A stretch of 64,000 nt of DNA, from positions 1-64,000 of the forward strand of contig JBLMXQ010000072.1 of NCBI GenBank assembly GCA_050257855.1, in the 5' to 3' direction. A model generated the notes under the pieces. It did no database searches. It saw only the letters and a program-made list of their open reading frames with translations, and was not told where the DNA came from. This document shows, piece after piece, positions 63,757 to 64,000 of this stretch. The position numbers and the translations under genes are program-made. Position 1 is the stretch's first letter, and every line of letters begins with the position of its first letter. Source of the stretch: JBLMXQ01 sp050257855. GTDB lineage: Bacteria > Acidobacteriota > Vicinamibacteria > Vicinamibacterales > CAVVIG01.

Positions 63757-64000
63757 GGTGTGACCCTGCTGCCGGCGTTCTTGATCGTGATGCGGCTGCC
63801 GGCGACCAGTCGCAGCTGCCCGTCCGTCACGACCGTCTCTCCCGGCTTCAGACCCTGTCGGATCACCGAGTCGTCGCCGTTGGTCCGCTCCACGACGATC
63901 GGCCGGAGATCGACCGTCTCATCGGGCTTCACGACGAAGACGTAGTTCCCCTGCGGTCCGCTCTGGACCGCGGCGCTCGGCACGACGGTCGCGTTCAGCT
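63753..64000 (-). CDS. RND efflux periplasmic adaptor, C-terminal part (runs off the right edge)
   Basis: The minus-strand frame is open from the window edge to a stop at 63753. It encodes the last 80 or so residues of an MdtA-like adaptor: VVPSAAVQSGPQGNYVFVVK, DLRPIVVERTNGDDSVIRQG, LKPGETVVTDGQLRLVAGSR. This is the membrane-proximal domain of the family. Its start and most of its body lie outside the window. The stop overlaps the pump 3 start, showing one operon. Confidence 0.85.
   Translation of the reverse strand, partial: LNATVVPSAAVQSGPQGNYVFVVKPDETVDLRPIVVERTNGDDSVIRQGLKPGETVVTDGQLRLVAGSRITIKNAGSRVTP

Overview
The window looks like chromosomal DNA from a high-GC, Gram-negative, environmental bacterium. 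The best fit is Acidobacteriota, probably a Vicinamibacteria-type lineage. This is inferred from content, not from a marker gene: two large Ser/Thr kinases with C-terminal TolB/PD40 propellers, a tricorn-type S41 protease, an M13 peptidase, several RND pumps, ECF sigma/zinc-finger anti-sigma pairs, a free-standing Pgi of the Tal-Pgi kind beside OpcA, and a tesA-ybbA-ybbP cluster. Coding density is high, and many genes overlap by 1-4 nt (ATGA, GTGA or TGATG junctions).

Region by region. 1-2000: a degraded integration site. Two 55-bp direct repeats (272-326 and 1849-1903, 53/55 identical) match the 3' half of a tRNA-Leu(UAA) gene. They bracket a small lipoprotein gene and the C-terminal relic of a tyrosine recombinase. 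2000-11150: an exported RidA-like protein, a DUF2182 relic, a membrane protein, Ser/Thr kinase 1, a DHFR/RibD-like reductase, an M13 peptidase with HDxxH in place of HExxH, and a GlxA-type AraC regulator. 11300-18750: Ser/Thr kinase 2 behind a good sigma70-like promoter, an HD-GYP response regulator and a tricorn-like protease. 18800-20000: a RES/Xre toxin-antitoxin pair with a perfect 16-bp palindrome over the antitoxin ribosome-binding site. 20000-26700: a five-gene run (TolC, adaptor, RND pump, universal stress protein, DUF2892).

26700-29600: an ECF sigma/anti-sigma pair, an MBL-rhodanese persulfide dioxygenase-like fusion and a small membrane protein. 29600-33650: a redox-signalling run with a nine-heme cytochrome c, a cytochrome b, a NarX-like kinase and a NarL-like regulator. 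33880-38000: SPW-repeat protein, DinB-like protein, D-aminoacylase-like amidohydrolase, a 7-bp tandem repeat tract, an MBL hydrolase and a PilZ-like protein. 38190-46924: an oxidative pentose phosphate block (pgi, gnd, zwf, opcA) followed by a conserved Cys-rich protein and a TPR-AAA+-Fis regulator. 46945-53850: a divergent run with an 80-aa protein, tesA, ybbA, ybbP, an NCS2 purine permease, a DksA-like protein, a ferritin-like protein and folK. 53858-64000: DUF4097 protein, anti-sigma, ECF sigma, RND permease, adaptor, a second RND permease and a truncated adaptor, all on the minus strand.

How the genes work together: the window is rich in envelope export and stress sensing (three RND permeases, two sigma/anti-sigma pairs, two kinases, a stress protein inside a pump operon), electron-transfer sensing (cytochromes next to a two-component system) and NADPH supply (pentose phosphate block). 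No CRISPR array, rRNA operon, intact tRNA or intact insertion sequence was seen.
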